Positions 1 to 6,092 of a stretch of DNA of 24,618 nt are shown here, one piece after another (the stretch's first letter is position 1; each line of letters starts with the position of its first letter). Origin of the DNA: a virus. The DNA lies in the IMG/VR virus record IMGVR_UViG_3300038701_001859, positions 1-24,618 of that record. The stretch is one strand, 5' to 3'. Below the pieces are notes generated by a model. That model saw only the letters and a program-made list of their open reading frames with translations. It was not told where the DNA came from and ran no database searches. Made by a program: the position numbers and the translations under genes.

Positions 1-112
1 TGAGCACGACGGGGATTTCTGCGCCTCCGCTGCAGATTGTGAGTTCGAGCCTGTCGCCGCGCCATCTGGCCGCGGGCGGGTACTCGACGAAAATCTTTGC
101 GAAAGCCTGCAT
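1..112 (-). CDS. Partial hypothetical protein, runs off the left edge
   Basis: A leftward reading frame opens with ATG at 110-112 and is still open after 37 codons at the window edge. It starts MQAFAKIFVEYPPA and I do not recognise the family. The start is supported by an AAAGGACGG ribosome-binding sequence a few bases upstream. About 45 bases upstream of the start lies the perfect inverted repeat at 159-179, which fits a regulated leftward gene next to a phage control region. Only the N-terminus is visible, so function cannot be assigned; an immunity or accessory gene is an inference from position only. The reading frame is short enough to be accidental. Confidence 0.45.
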   Translation of the reverse strand, partial: MQAFAKIFVEYPPAARWRGDRLELTICSGGAEIPVVL

Positions 113-158
113 CCGTCACCGTCCTTTGGTTGTGATTTCTCCCAGCCATATCGGACGG

Positions 159-179
159 TCGCGACAAAATCTGTCGCGA
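159..179. promoter_or_regulatory. Candidate operator (perfect inverted repeat)
   Basis: The sequence is TCGCGACA, a 5-base AAATC spacer, then TGTCGCGA: perfect 8-base arms. It lies between the leftward ORF starting at 112 and the leftward ORF ending at 293. The size and symmetry suit a dimeric HTH repressor. I found no clear promoter hexamers beside it and no second full copy near the rightward gene at 559, so its regulator is unknown. Confidence 0.45.
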
Positions 180-292
180 ATGGGGCAGCTTCCCAAGATT
201 CCCGGAATAATTGTATTCGCCAGCGGCCACCCCTCCGCACGGCGAAGCGCGCCCGGCCTGCGATCCCCTTGGCGGGTCGGGCGCTTGCCATT

Positions 293-478
293 TCAGCCCA
301 CACCGCGCCGCGCCATGTTGGCCGCGCGCGCCTCGTACAGATCCGCCGTGACCTGACAGGCTTCGCGCCCCGTCGCGTTGAAGAACGGGTGCTCGGCCAG
401 AAGCCGGAACGCCTCAGCGTTTCTTTCCGCCCGCTCGACCAGATCGCGCCGGCGTCGATCGCTCAATTCCATCTGCAT
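293..478 (-). CDS. Small hypothetical phage protein (61 aa)
   Basis: A leftward frame of 61 codons starting MQMELSDRRRRDLV. I chose the ATG at 476-478 because it has a GAGG sequence about 9 bases upstream; an ATG five codons earlier (493) is also possible. The protein is charged and probably helical, with a run of four Arg near the N-terminus and a second helical half containing the ATGREACQVTADLYEARAA stretch. No family recognised. It diverges from the rightward gene at 559, leaving about 80 bases between them, as expected for a small early gene on the leftward side of a control region. A function cannot be given. Confidence 0.5.
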   Translation of the reverse strand: MQMELSDRRRRDLVERAERNAEAFRLLAEHPFFNATGREACQVTADLYEARAANMARRGVG

Positions 479-558
479 TTCACAAGCCCTCATTTTGCCC
501 GCCGTGAACATGGCCGGGCTGTGTCGGCAAGTCAGCTTTAATCGGAAGGGGAAATTCC

Positions 559-963
559 ATGTGCTTTCACTCCACACAAGCCCGGCGCTTGATCCGCATG
601 GTCGGCGGTGTCGGGGCTGCGGCCTCGATCTGCGGCGTCTCGGCCCAGCTGATGAGCAATTACCAGAACGCCGGTCAGCGCGCTTTCATGCCGCCGCAAT
701 TCATCGAGGCGCTAGAGCGCGAAGCTGGCCAGCCGGTTTATTCGTCCGCTCTGTCCAATCTCGTCACGGTCGCGCCGTCGCGCTCGATGCTTTGCGATGC
801 GATGGACGCAGCCCGGATTGCTGGCGGCTTGCCGCAACAGGTGCATGAAGCCCTGGCCGATGGCCGGATTGATGAAGCCGAGCGCCGGGCGCTTCTGGCC
901 GCAGTTGACCAGCTTCGCGCTGAGGCTGACGCGGTTGCTGCCTCGCTGTCGCTGGAGGGCTGA
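559..963 (+). CDS. Phage HTH regulator, CII/Cro-like (134 aa)
   Basis: First gene of the rightward early operon. The start ATG has a GGAAGGGG sequence about 8 bases upstream. The N-terminal third contains a helix-turn-helix-like segment (about residues 18-45: Gly-Ala-Ala-Ser-Ile-Cys-Gly-Val-Ser, then Met-Ser-Asn-Tyr-Gln-Asn), followed by PPQFIEALEREAG, resembling the recognition-helix and following helix of phage Cro/CII-type DNA-binding proteins. The C-terminal half is a charged, Ala-rich helical segment ending near residue 130. Position directly after a divergent region and before replication genes supports an early transcription regulator. Which operator it binds, including whether it is the repeat at 159-179, is not shown. 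The next gene starts 2 bases after its stop codon. Confidence 0.6.
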   Translation: MCFHSTQARRLIRMVGGVGAAASICGVSAQLMSNYQNAGQRAFMPPQFIEALEREAGQPVYSSALSNLVTVAPSRSMLCDAMDAARIAGGLPQQVHEALADGRIDEAERRALLAAVDQLRAEADAVAASLSLEG

Positions 964-965
964 GC

Positions 966-1133
966 ATGAAACCCGACTTCCGCCCGCATCCCATTGCAAT
1001 GGAACCAGCCCGCGCTGCTGCGGCCGCAAAATACCGCACCGCGACAGGTGGCCAGAAGACCCGGCGCTTGAAGGAATTGCGCGACCTGACGACCGAGGCC
1101 CTGATCTGGGACCGGAGGCGCCGCAATGGGTAA
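966..1133 (+). CDS. Small hypothetical early protein (55 aa)
   Basis: An ATG-started frame of 55 codons that begins 2 bases after the stop of the HTH regulator gene and overlaps the HNH gene start by 8 bases. The product begins MKPDFRPHPIAMEPARAA and ends in the basic tail DRRRRNG. The tight packing on both sides is the main evidence that it is real: the early genes here are joined by similar short gaps and overlaps. The protein is basic, Ala/Arg-rich and probably helical. I recognise no family. It is short enough to be missed by gene callers. Confidence 0.55.
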   Translation: MKPDFRPHPIAMEPARAAAAAKYRTATGGQKTRRLKELRDLTTEALIWDRRRRNG

Positions 1134-1482
1134 GCGCAAGGCCATTCCCGCCGCAGTCAAGCGCGCTGTTCTGGCTCGCTCTGGCATGATCTGCGAGGCC
1201 GAGGGCTGCGAGAATGTCGGGCGTGAGTTCGAGCACCGCATCCCGGTTGCGCTGGATGGCGAAAACACCGTCGAAAACATCTGGTTGAGTTGTCGATCTT
1301 GTCACCGAGCTAAGACCTCAAACGAGGACATTCCGCGCATTGCCAAGGCCAAGCGCCAAGCCCGTCTGACCGGCCAGCAGGCCCGCCGCGCGGCTGGCAA
1401 GACGAAGCCCATTCCACAACCGGCCAACCCCTGGCCCGCCAAGGGTTCGCGCAAGCTGCAGTCGAGGGGGTTCGGATCGTGA
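1126..1482 (+). CDS. HNH endonuclease (118 aa)
   Basis: A small single-domain HNH nuclease. The zinc-binding pairs are Cys23/Cys28 and Cys56/Cys59. The catalytic part reads FEHRIPVALDGENTVENIW (His37, Asn47/Asn51), then CRSCHRAKT with His60. This is the full HNH beta-beta-alpha-metal layout. The C-terminal 45 residues are a basic tail rich in Lys, Arg and Pro, probably contacting DNA. It sits in the early operon before a RusA-like resolvase; its last four bases (GTGA) are also the GTG start of that gene, so the two are probably translationally coupled. A role in DNA processing during replication or recombination is inferred. In many phages HNH proteins near terminases help packaging, but this one is about 5 kb from the terminase genes. 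Confidence 0.85.
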   Translation: MGKRKAIPAAVKRAVLARSGMICEAEGCENVGREFEHRIPVALDGENTVENIWLSCRSCHRAKTSNEDIPRIAKAKRQARLTGQQARRAAGKTKPIPQPANPWPAKGSRKLQSRGFGS

Positions 1483-1820
1483 TTGTCCGACTTCCATACC
1501 CGCCCGCCAAGCTGTCACCGAACGCGCGCCTACACTGGCGAGCCAAGGCGAAGGCCGTGAAGTCGTACCGCGCCGAATGCGGATTCGAGCTGCTGGCGCA
1601 AGGCGTCAACCGGATGCCGAGCGTGTCGCTGAAATTGACCTTCTGCCCGCCGGATCGCCGCCGCCGGGACCGCGACAACGCGATTCACGCATTCAAGGCC
1701 GGGCAGGACGCTATCGCGGACATCACCGGCATCGACGACAGCCAGTTTCAAGTCACCTACGCGCCGGGCTTTGGTGAGCCTGTGCCGGGCGGTCAAGTCA
1801 TCGTGGAGATCACCAAATGA
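1479..1820 (+). CDS. rusA: RusA-like Holliday junction resolvase (113 aa)
   Basis: The size and motif layout match RusA-family crossover-junction endodeoxyribonucleases, which cut Holliday junctions formed during phage recombination. Visible are the N-terminal PYPPAKLSPNARLHWR, the acidic catalytic stretch PPDRRRRDRDNAIHAFKAG with Asp residues around positions 65-75, and the third conserved acidic part GIDDSQFQ near position 90. The start is GTG at 1479 inside the HNH stop region; no other start keeps the N-terminal motif. Its stop overlaps the ATG of the next gene by four bases (ATGA). The placement between HNH and helicase genes is typical of a phage recombination/replication operon. Confidence 0.85.
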   Translation: MIVRLPYPPAKLSPNARLHWRAKAKAVKSYRAECGFELLAQGVNRMPSVSLKLTFCPPDRRRRDRDNAIHAFKAGQDAIADITGIDDSQFQVTYAPGFGEPVPGGQVIVEITK

Positions 1821-2386
1821 ACACGCCATTTGAATGGAACCCGGAGACAGAGGCCCGCTTGTTTGAGCTCTGGAAAGCCGGACACCCTGGATCTGTGATT
1901 GCGAATATCATGCGCGCGCCTTCCCGCTCTGCCGTCATCGGCAAGCTGCACCGGCTGGGCTATACCGCAACGCACCCGGACGCGCCTGCCCGCACGAAGG
2001 ACATGATCAGCGCCCGTGGCACCCGCACCCGGATTGCAGGCGGCGGTCATGGCGGCAAGCGTGTGGCCGGTGGCGTCGTCAAGGCGAAGATTGTTCACCA
2101 GACGGTCAAGAGCCAGCTCAAGGCTGGTGCGGCAATTTTCCCGATCCAGATGAACCCGACGCGGTTTATTGATCTTGAGCGCGACCAGTGCCGGTTTCCA
2201 ATCGACGACATCAATGCTCCGGGGACCGCTGAGACGCTTTTCTGCGGCGCTCACCAGCGCGACGGCTCATCCTACTGCGAGCACCATCATGCGCGCTGCA
2301 TGACCCCTTACAAGCGCGCCAAGAAGCCCCGAGACCGCAGCGGCTTTATTGCCCGCGATAAGTTCGTGTTTGGGGTGGCAGCATGA
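1817..2386 (+). CDS. GcrA-family cell-cycle regulator homologue (189 aa)
   Basis: The N-terminus (about residues 5-50) reads as the GcrA DNA-binding domain: Trp-Asn-Pro-Glu-Thr-Glu, LFELWKAGHPGSVIANIM, then SRSAVIGKLHRLGYT. The C-terminus carries the second family signature, CRFPIDD, then a FCG motif and YCEHHHARCM near residue 150. Length is close to the usual 170-190 residues. GcrA in Caulobacter and relatives is a sigma70-associated transcription factor whose target promoters are marked by CcrM methylation at GANTC. The middle is a basic linker (residues 60-105). It overlaps both neighbours by ATGA, so it is a true part of the early operon. A role in redirecting host or phage transcription is inferred, not shown. 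Confidence 0.85.
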   Translation: MNTPFEWNPETEARLFELWKAGHPGSVIANIMRAPSRSAVIGKLHRLGYTATHPDAPARTKDMISARGTRTRIAGGGHGGKRVAGGVVKAKIVHQTVKSQLKAGAAIFPIQMNPTRFIDLERDQCRFPIDDINAPGTAETLFCGAHQRDGSSYCEHHHARCMTPYKRAKKPRDRSGFIARDKFVFGVAA

Positions 2387-3747
2387 CCCTTGCCCATTCC
2401 CAGCCGGAAGCCGAGCCGATCACTGCGCCGCATAATCTGGATGCAGAGCAGGCGCTGCTTGGTGCCATGCTTTACGATAACGCGGTCTTCCATCGCGTTG
2501 CCGACTGGCTGAAAGTCGAGCACTTCTATGATCCGGTTCATGGCCGGATCTTTGACGCCGCCGCCCGTCAGATTAACGCCGGGTCCGTGTGCGATGCTGT
2601 AACCCTTAAGTCGCGCTTTGAGAAAGATGACGGCCTGGCCGACATTGGCGGCACGGAATACATTTCCGATCTCGTCGCCGGCGCCTGCTTTGGCAATGCC
2701 GCGGTTGAATATGCGAAGATCGTTTTTGAACTTTCCCGCCGCCGTGAGCTGATGCAGATCGGCCGCGAGCTGGTGGACTCCAGCAGCGATGACGCCGACC
2801 TCAACCCGATTGAGCTTGTGGAGGCCACAGAGCGCCGTTTGGCAGAGTTGACGGGTACAGAGGAGGGCGAAGCCTGTTTCACCGCTGGAGAGGCCCTTAG
2901 AGCGGCCCTTGGCGCACCTGTGGAGTTTATCGAGACCGGACTGGCCGGGTTTGACGACCTGCGCGCGATTGCGCCGGGACTGACTATCATCGGCGGGCGG
3001 TCGAGCATGGGCAAGTCCGCCCTTCTGTGCGATCTGGTCTTGCGGTCGGCACAGCGTGGCCGCTCGGCTCTCATGCTGTCGAACGAGATGAACGCCCGGC
3101 AAATCGCCTCCCGCTGGGCCGCGACCCTTACCGGCGTGCCATACTTCCACATTATGAACGGAACCATGCACCGCGACCAATCGGACCGCGTGGCGGAAGT
3201 CCTGCCGGAAATCGACCGTCTTCCAGTGACGATTATCGAATGCCCTGGCGTAAACATTGCCGGCATCCGCTCCCGTATTCGTCGCTGGAAGCGCGATCAG
3301 GAGCGCGCCGGAAACAAGATCGGCGTCATTGGGCTCGACTATCTGCAAAACATCGGCGGCGCTGGCGGGTCCATCTATGAGCGCACCAGCGACATTGCCT
3401 TGGGCTTGCAGACCATCCAGCTGACCTTTGACGTTCCGCTTGTGGTTGCCTGCCAGCTTTCACGCGCTGCCGAGCACGAAAAAGACAAGCGCCCCTCGAT
3501 CCGTCATTTGCGCGATAGCGGCAAGATCGAGGAAGTCGCCGACAAGATCATCCTCGTTTACCGGGACGCCTATTATGCCGAGCGGGAACCGGAGGAGTCC
3601 GACACCTCCAAGGAAATGGACCGCCGCGAGCGGGCGTCATCCCGGCTGGTCGAAGCCGATGTTGCCAAGAACCGCCAAGGCGCGCTCGGCAAGGTCAAAC
3701 TGATGGGCGACATGGCCTGCAACCGCTTTGAGGATTGGGGGGCTTAG
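2383..3747 (+). CDS. dnaB: Replicative DNA helicase, DnaB-like (454 aa)
   Basis: A full-length DnaB-type hexameric helicase. The N-terminal domain starts PHNLDAEQALLGAMLYDNAVF (about residues 16-36) and includes HFYDPVHGRIFDA, as in bacterial DnaB. The RecA-like ATPase has Walker A GGRSSMGKS (about residues 205-213), Walker B IGLDYLQNI (about 315-323), the sensor ACQLSR (about 355-360) and the RDSGKIEEVADKIILVYRD segment with the arginine-finger region (about 376-394). No intein or break is present. It starts at an ATGA overlap with the GcrA-like gene. The next gene encodes a putative initiator carrying candidate iterons, suggesting a phage-encoded initiator/helicase pair that makes replication partly independent of the host loader. 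Confidence 0.93.
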   Translation: MTLAHSQPEAEPITAPHNLDAEQALLGAMLYDNAVFHRVADWLKVEHFYDPVHGRIFDAAARQINAGSVCDAVTLKSRFEKDDGLADIGGTEYISDLVAGACFGNAAVEYAKIVFELSRRRELMQIGRELVDSSSDDADLNPIELVEATERRLAELTGTEEGEACFTAGEALRAALGAPVEFIETGLAGFDDLRAIAPGLTIIGGRSSMGKSALLCDLVLRSAQRGRSALMLSNEMNARQIASRWAATLTGVPYFHIMNGTMHRDQSDRVAEVLPEIDRLPVTIIECPGVNIAGIRSRIRRWKRDQERAGNKIGVIGLDYLQNIGGAGGSIYERTSDIALGLQTIQLTFDVPLVVACQLSRAAEHEKDKRPSIRHLRDSGKIEEVADKIILVYRDAYYAEREPEESDTSKEMDRRERASSRLVEADVAKNRQGALGKVKLMGDMACNRFEDWGA

Positions 3748-3748
3748 A

Positions 3749-4570
3749 ATGTCTGTCGAGGCGATAACCTGGGCTGTAAAATACCCCGCTGAAAACGCGA
3801 CCGAGAAAGCCATCCTGCTGGTGCTTGCGAACTATGCAGACGGCGCCGGCGCGAGCTTTCCGGGTCAGCAGTCGATAGCCTCACTGGCTTCATGTGGTGA
3901 ACGCACTGTCCGCCGCGTCCTGGCCAGCTTTGAGGAGCGCGGAATCATCCGCCGTGAGGAGCGCCGCCGGCGTGACGGTTCGCGCACTTCTGACGTGATT
4001 GTTCTCGTCGCGTTTCAGCAAGCGGCCAATCTGGCCGGCAGTGATCAACCAACCGGCCAATCTGGCCGCACCAACCGGCCAACCTGTCCGGACCAACCGG
4101 CCACTGTGGCCGGGCTCACTACGTTTGACACGTCAGAGGATACACCAGAGACACGGGCGCGCGCGAAAAGCCTTCCTTCGGATGATGACTGCACCAGGTT
4201 TGCGAACGCATTCCCGGCTGGTGGAATGGTGAACGTCGCGAAAGCATCCCTTCCGATGGTGCTGGCTCGCCCATCGTTGAAGATCGGCGGAATTGACCAG
4301 CTGATTTGCGCGGCGAGCGAGTACGGGCGCCGGGTCGATGAGGCAAAGTCAAAACCGCGAAGCCTGGCCAACTGGCTGGCCGACTGGCCGTTGGTTGAAG
4401 AATGCGCCGGAGCTGGCAAGCCGCTTGGCACGGATTGGCGCGGCGAGGTCCAGCTTTTCCAAAGGTTCGGATCTTGGCGCCCAGATGGTCCGTCACCAGG
4501 CCAGCCTGGATGCCTGGCGCCGGCCAATGTGCTGGCAGAGTTTGGATACAGACAGGAGCACGCAGCATGA
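3749..4570 (+). CDS. Winged-helix replication initiator-like protein (273 aa)
   Basis: Residues 1-85 form a helix-turn-helix/winged-helix domain of the kind found in phage replication proteins: EAITWAVKYPAENATEKA, SFPGQQSIASLASCGERTVRR, then FEERGIIRREERRRRDG. I chose the ATG at 3749, one base after the helicase stop, rather than an upstream in-frame codon inside the helicase gene. The middle (about residues 90-122) is a low-complexity linker whose DNA carries four iteron-like repeats at 4023-4112. The C-terminal part includes SLANWLADWPLVEE, a helical end common in such proteins. By analogy with lambda O, the N-terminus would bind the repeats and the C-terminus recruit the helicase; this is inference from domain type, position and repeats. 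Confidence 0.7.
   Translation: MSVEAITWAVKYPAENATEKAILLVLANYADGAGASFPGQQSIASLASCGERTVRRVLASFEERGIIRREERRRRDGSRTSDVIVLVAFQQAANLAGSDQPTGQSGRTNRPTCPDQPATVAGLTTFDTSEDTPETRARAKSLPSDDDCTRFANAFPAGGMVNVAKASLPMVLARPSLKIGGIDQLICAASEYGRRVDEAKSKPRSLANWLADWPLVEECAGAGKPLGTDWRGEVQLFQRFGSWRPDGPSPGQPGCLAPANVLAEFGYRQEHAA
4023..4112 (+). repeat. Four iteron-like repeats, candidate replication origin
   Basis: Four related 15-base units with internal dyad symmetry: CGGCCAATCTGGCCG at 4023 and 4054, CGGCCAACCTGTCCG at 4076, CGGCCACTGTGGCCG at 4098. The last three share a CCAAC lead-in. Start-to-start distances are 31, 22 and 22 bases, about three, two and two helical turns, so all four face the same side of the DNA. 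Neither 31 nor 22 is a multiple of three, so neighbouring copies are read in different frames and encode different residues (AANLAG, TGQSGR, RPTCP, PATVAG). That points to selection on DNA rather than protein. The lambda origin likewise lies inside the O initiator gene. No strongly AT-rich unwinding element is obvious next to it. Confidence 0.7.
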
Positions 4571-5172
4571 CCAGAACACGCATGGGCTACACCTCCGACG
4601 AATTGCGCCAGAGTTTCGAGCCGGGCCGGGACGGGCATCGCCAGAACCTGAACGCCCGCGTGCTGGTCAGCGGCCCGAAGGAAGCGCCGCGGTTCGCCTT
4701 GTTTGACACCAGCAACCCTATCGAGAAGATGCGGCTGCGCGGTACGCTCGGCAAGGATGAGGCGGAAACCGGCCGGCGATACAGGGCCGCGCGGCTGTGG
4801 GCTCGCTTGCATCATGTGGCCAGCTCCGGCGCGCACACCTGCGAGATTGTGGACCGGGTGCAGGGATCGGGCGGTGGTGGCGAGGAAGCGCTTGTCCGGC
4901 GCCTGGACGCCAACCATGAGCGTGTCCGGATCCAGATCGACGGGCAGGGCATGACCCTAACCCGCTTCTTCGACCTCGACGCCTGTTGCGCAATCGGTGT
5001 CAGCTTCAACCAGCGCGCCAGCCAGTCGGGCCGGCATCACTCGACCGTGCAGCAAAGCGTCATCGCCGGGCTGGACGCGGTGGCCAAGTATGAGCCTTGG
5101 CAGCGCCAGCTTGACGCGGAGCCGGTCTTGAAGATCGACCACCTACCGCGGCGGAAGGGCAGGGCGGCGTAA
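4567..5172 (+). CDS. Unassigned early protein, last gene of the early operon (201 aa)
   Basis: The start ATG overlaps the initiator stop by four bases (ATGA), which fixes it over longer in-frame options. The N-terminal 50 residues are polar (MTRTRMGYTSDELRQSFEPG). Residues 55-130 contain GKDEAETGRRYRAARLWARL, a short Gly-rich loop (GSGGGGEE) and EALVRRLDANHERV. The C-terminal third reads RFFDLDACCAIGVSFNQRA, then GRHHSTVQQSVIAGLDAVAKY, which looks helical and HTH-like and recalls the DUF6456 layout, a weak resemblance only. It is the last gene before the promoter/terminator leader at 5184-5300, where many phages encode a late-transcription regulator or antiterminator. That role is a positional inference. 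Confidence 0.6.
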   Translation: MTRTRMGYTSDELRQSFEPGRDGHRQNLNARVLVSGPKEAPRFALFDTSNPIEKMRLRGTLGKDEAETGRRYRAARLWARLHHVASSGAHTCEIVDRVQGSGGGGEEALVRRLDANHERVRIQIDGQGMTLTRFFDLDACCAIGVSFNQRASQSGRHHSTVQQSVIAGLDAVAKYEPWQRQLDAEPVLKIDHLPRRKGRAA

Positions 5173-5183
5173 CACCGCATCTT

Positions 5184-5221
5184 GTGCGTCGTGATTGTCT
5201 GAATACTACGCATTGACGCAC
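5184..5221. promoter_or_regulatory. Inverted repeat overlapping the -35 box
   Basis: GTGCGTC at 5184-5190 is matched by GACGCAC at 5215-5221, perfect 7-base arms 24 bases apart. The right arm overlaps the -35 hexamer of the promoter at 5213-5241. It could be a spaced operator pair or an RNA hairpin at the end of the early transcript. No factor can be named. Confidence 0.35.
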
Positions 5222-5241
5222 CCGCAATTCCGAGGCATATT
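5213..5241 (+). promoter_or_regulatory. Sigma70-type promoter between early and late regions
   Basis: A -35 box TTGACG (5213-5218, five of six consensus bases), an exact 17-base spacer, and a -10 box CATATT (5236-5241, four of six). The predicted start of transcription is near 5248. A 12-base palindrome, AGTGAAATCACT (5249-5260), sits at the predicted start site and may be an operator. A strong terminator follows at 5266-5300. Confidence 0.55.
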
Positions 5242-5265
5242 TCGCTAGAGTGAAATCACTGTGAC

Positions 5266-5300
5266 CGGCGCGGCCTTCGGGTTCGCGCCGTTTCTGTTTG
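5266..5300 (+). terminator. Strong hairpin terminator with TTCG loop
   Basis: CGGCGCG then GCC, a TTCG tetraloop, GGT, one bulged T, then CGCGCCG: about ten base pairs, GC-rich, followed by TTTCTGTTT. It lies about 95 bases after the early operon's last stop codon and only about 20 bases downstream of the predicted start of the promoter at 5213-5241. It may end early transcription, attenuate the new promoter, or both. Confidence 0.7.
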
Positions 5301-5379
5301 GGCCTCCTGCTTGCGCTTCCCCTCTGGCGCGGTGGTCGATGGCCCAAAGCCATTCCCGGCCCGGTCAACAACGCACCGC

Positions 5380-5399
5380 AAGCCTTAGAGGCTTATTTT
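5380..5399 (+). terminator. Weak hairpin followed by ATTTT
   Basis: AAGCCT, loop TAG, AGGCTT, then ATTTT. A 6-base perfect stem with a short T-run, 45 bases upstream of the small ORF at 5444. It may be a second, weaker terminator or an mRNA leader hairpin. Stem GC content is low, so termination would be modest. Confidence 0.35.
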
Positions 5400-5443
5400 G
5401 GCTCAGGACCGTGAGCCGGGAAGCCCTTTGCAAAGGCCAGAAC

Positions 5444-5653
5444 ATGATCAAGCCAACCCTGCCCGAAAGCATCATGGCCCAGTCGTACGGCCTCACCGGC
5501 CAGCAGATCGCCGCGGTCGAAATGCTCGGCGCCATGCTGGATCGTGCCAAGGCGTCCGGCGCTATTGGTGCTGCAGCCTGGATCGAGGCAGACGGCACGG
5601 CTCATCTGGAAGTCGAGTTCGAGCCTTGCGTCGTCGCGCAGGGTGAAGACTAA
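5444..5653 (+). CDS. Small hypothetical protein (69 aa)
   Basis: Starts MIKPTLPESIMAQSYG, with AAAGG seven bases upstream of the ATG supporting this start over longer in-frame ones; an internal Met (codon 11) is possible. The middle is helical and Ala-rich (QQIAAVEMLGAMLDRAKASG), followed by a beta-like AAWIEADGTAHLEVEFEP and an acidic end. No family recognised. It follows the promoter and two hairpins at 5213-5399 and is convergent with the minus-strand secreted-protein gene, overlapping its stop by four bases. Because of the upstream hairpins its expression may depend on readthrough or antitermination; this is inference. Confidence 0.5.
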   Translation: MIKPTLPESIMAQSYGLTGQQIAAVEMLGAMLDRAKASGAIGAAAWIEADGTAHLEVEFEPCVVAQGED

Positions 5654-6009
5654 CGCTGGCTTACCGGCCCTATCCTGCATGTCGCGCCATCAAATGGGGC
5701 AATCGGGCCGACAGAGCTTGAATCGGTCCCGGTCTGTCCGCGCTGTAGGTTCTCGATAGAAACCCGCGTGCTGTCCACCGGGCGCCCATCAAGCGTGAAA
5801 GTGCAATCGACCATTACCCATTCATACGAGCGCCGGGTGTTGTTCGTCACGGACACAAGAACATGCCCAAGCCGGTGGGATGTATAAGACGGGTTTTCCT
5901 CCCATACGCGATCCACGGTTAGCGACAGCCCTTCGCTTTGAGCGAGGGCAGGGGATGCAAGGGCCAGGCCCATGCAGAGCAGAGCAACAATACGCAAGCG
6001 CGCCTCCAT
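5650..6009 (-). CDS. Secreted protein with signal peptide, FxLYD-like (119 aa)
   Basis: The N-terminus MEARLRIVALLCMGLALAS, then PALAQ/SEG, is a textbook Sec signal peptide with an AxA-type cleavage site near residue 24. The mature part is about 95 residues of predicted beta strands: LGHVLVSVTNNTRRSYEWVM, CTFTLDGRPVDSTRV, then NLQRGQTGTD and a final ATCRIG. The Asn-Asn-Thr turn followed by a variant of the C-x-F-D/N-x-G pattern resembles FxLYD-type periplasmic beta-sandwich domains. Two Cys in the mature part could form a disulphide. It lies alone on the minus strand between early and late modules, the usual place of a lysogenic-conversion (moron) gene. Its ribosome site (GGG six bases upstream) is weak. 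The resemblance is moderate; function is unknown. Confidence 0.65.
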   Translation of the reverse strand: MEARLRIVALLCMGLALASPALAQSEGLSLTVDRVWEENPSYTSHRLGHVLVSVTNNTRRSYEWVMVDCTFTLDGRPVDSTRVSIENLQRGQTGTDSSSVGPIAPFDGATCRIGPVSQR

Positions 6010-6092
6010 GATTGACCCGTAAGGGTTAGCCAGTGTTCGCGCTGCAATCCAGTGGAAAGGGGCAAGGCTCCTTCCAGAACCGCGAGGCGGAC

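Noticed and set aside
180-292. AT-richer AATAATTGTATT/TACAAT segment as a promoter
   Set aside because: A TACAAT hexamer exists on the minus strand but no -35 box lies at suitable spacing.
712-1305. Minus-strand open frame (197 codons) opposite the HTH regulator and HNH genes
   Set aside because: The plus-strand HNH motifs and the tight stop/start packing are convincing; the antisense product has no motifs.
2308-3348. Minus-strand open frame (346 codons) opposite the helicase
   Set aside because: The helicase has all ATPase motifs on the plus strand; the antisense frame has no domain.
4364-4390. Further CTGGCC/ACTGGC repeats downstream of the iterons
   Set aside because: They are explained by the coding sequence for LANWLADWP, a common end in such replication proteins, and they lack the regular spacing of the four iterons.
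6010-6092. TTGACC as a -35 box for a late promoter before the terminase genes
   Set aside because: At the normal spacing there is no -10-like hexamer (GTTCGC), so I do not call a promoter.
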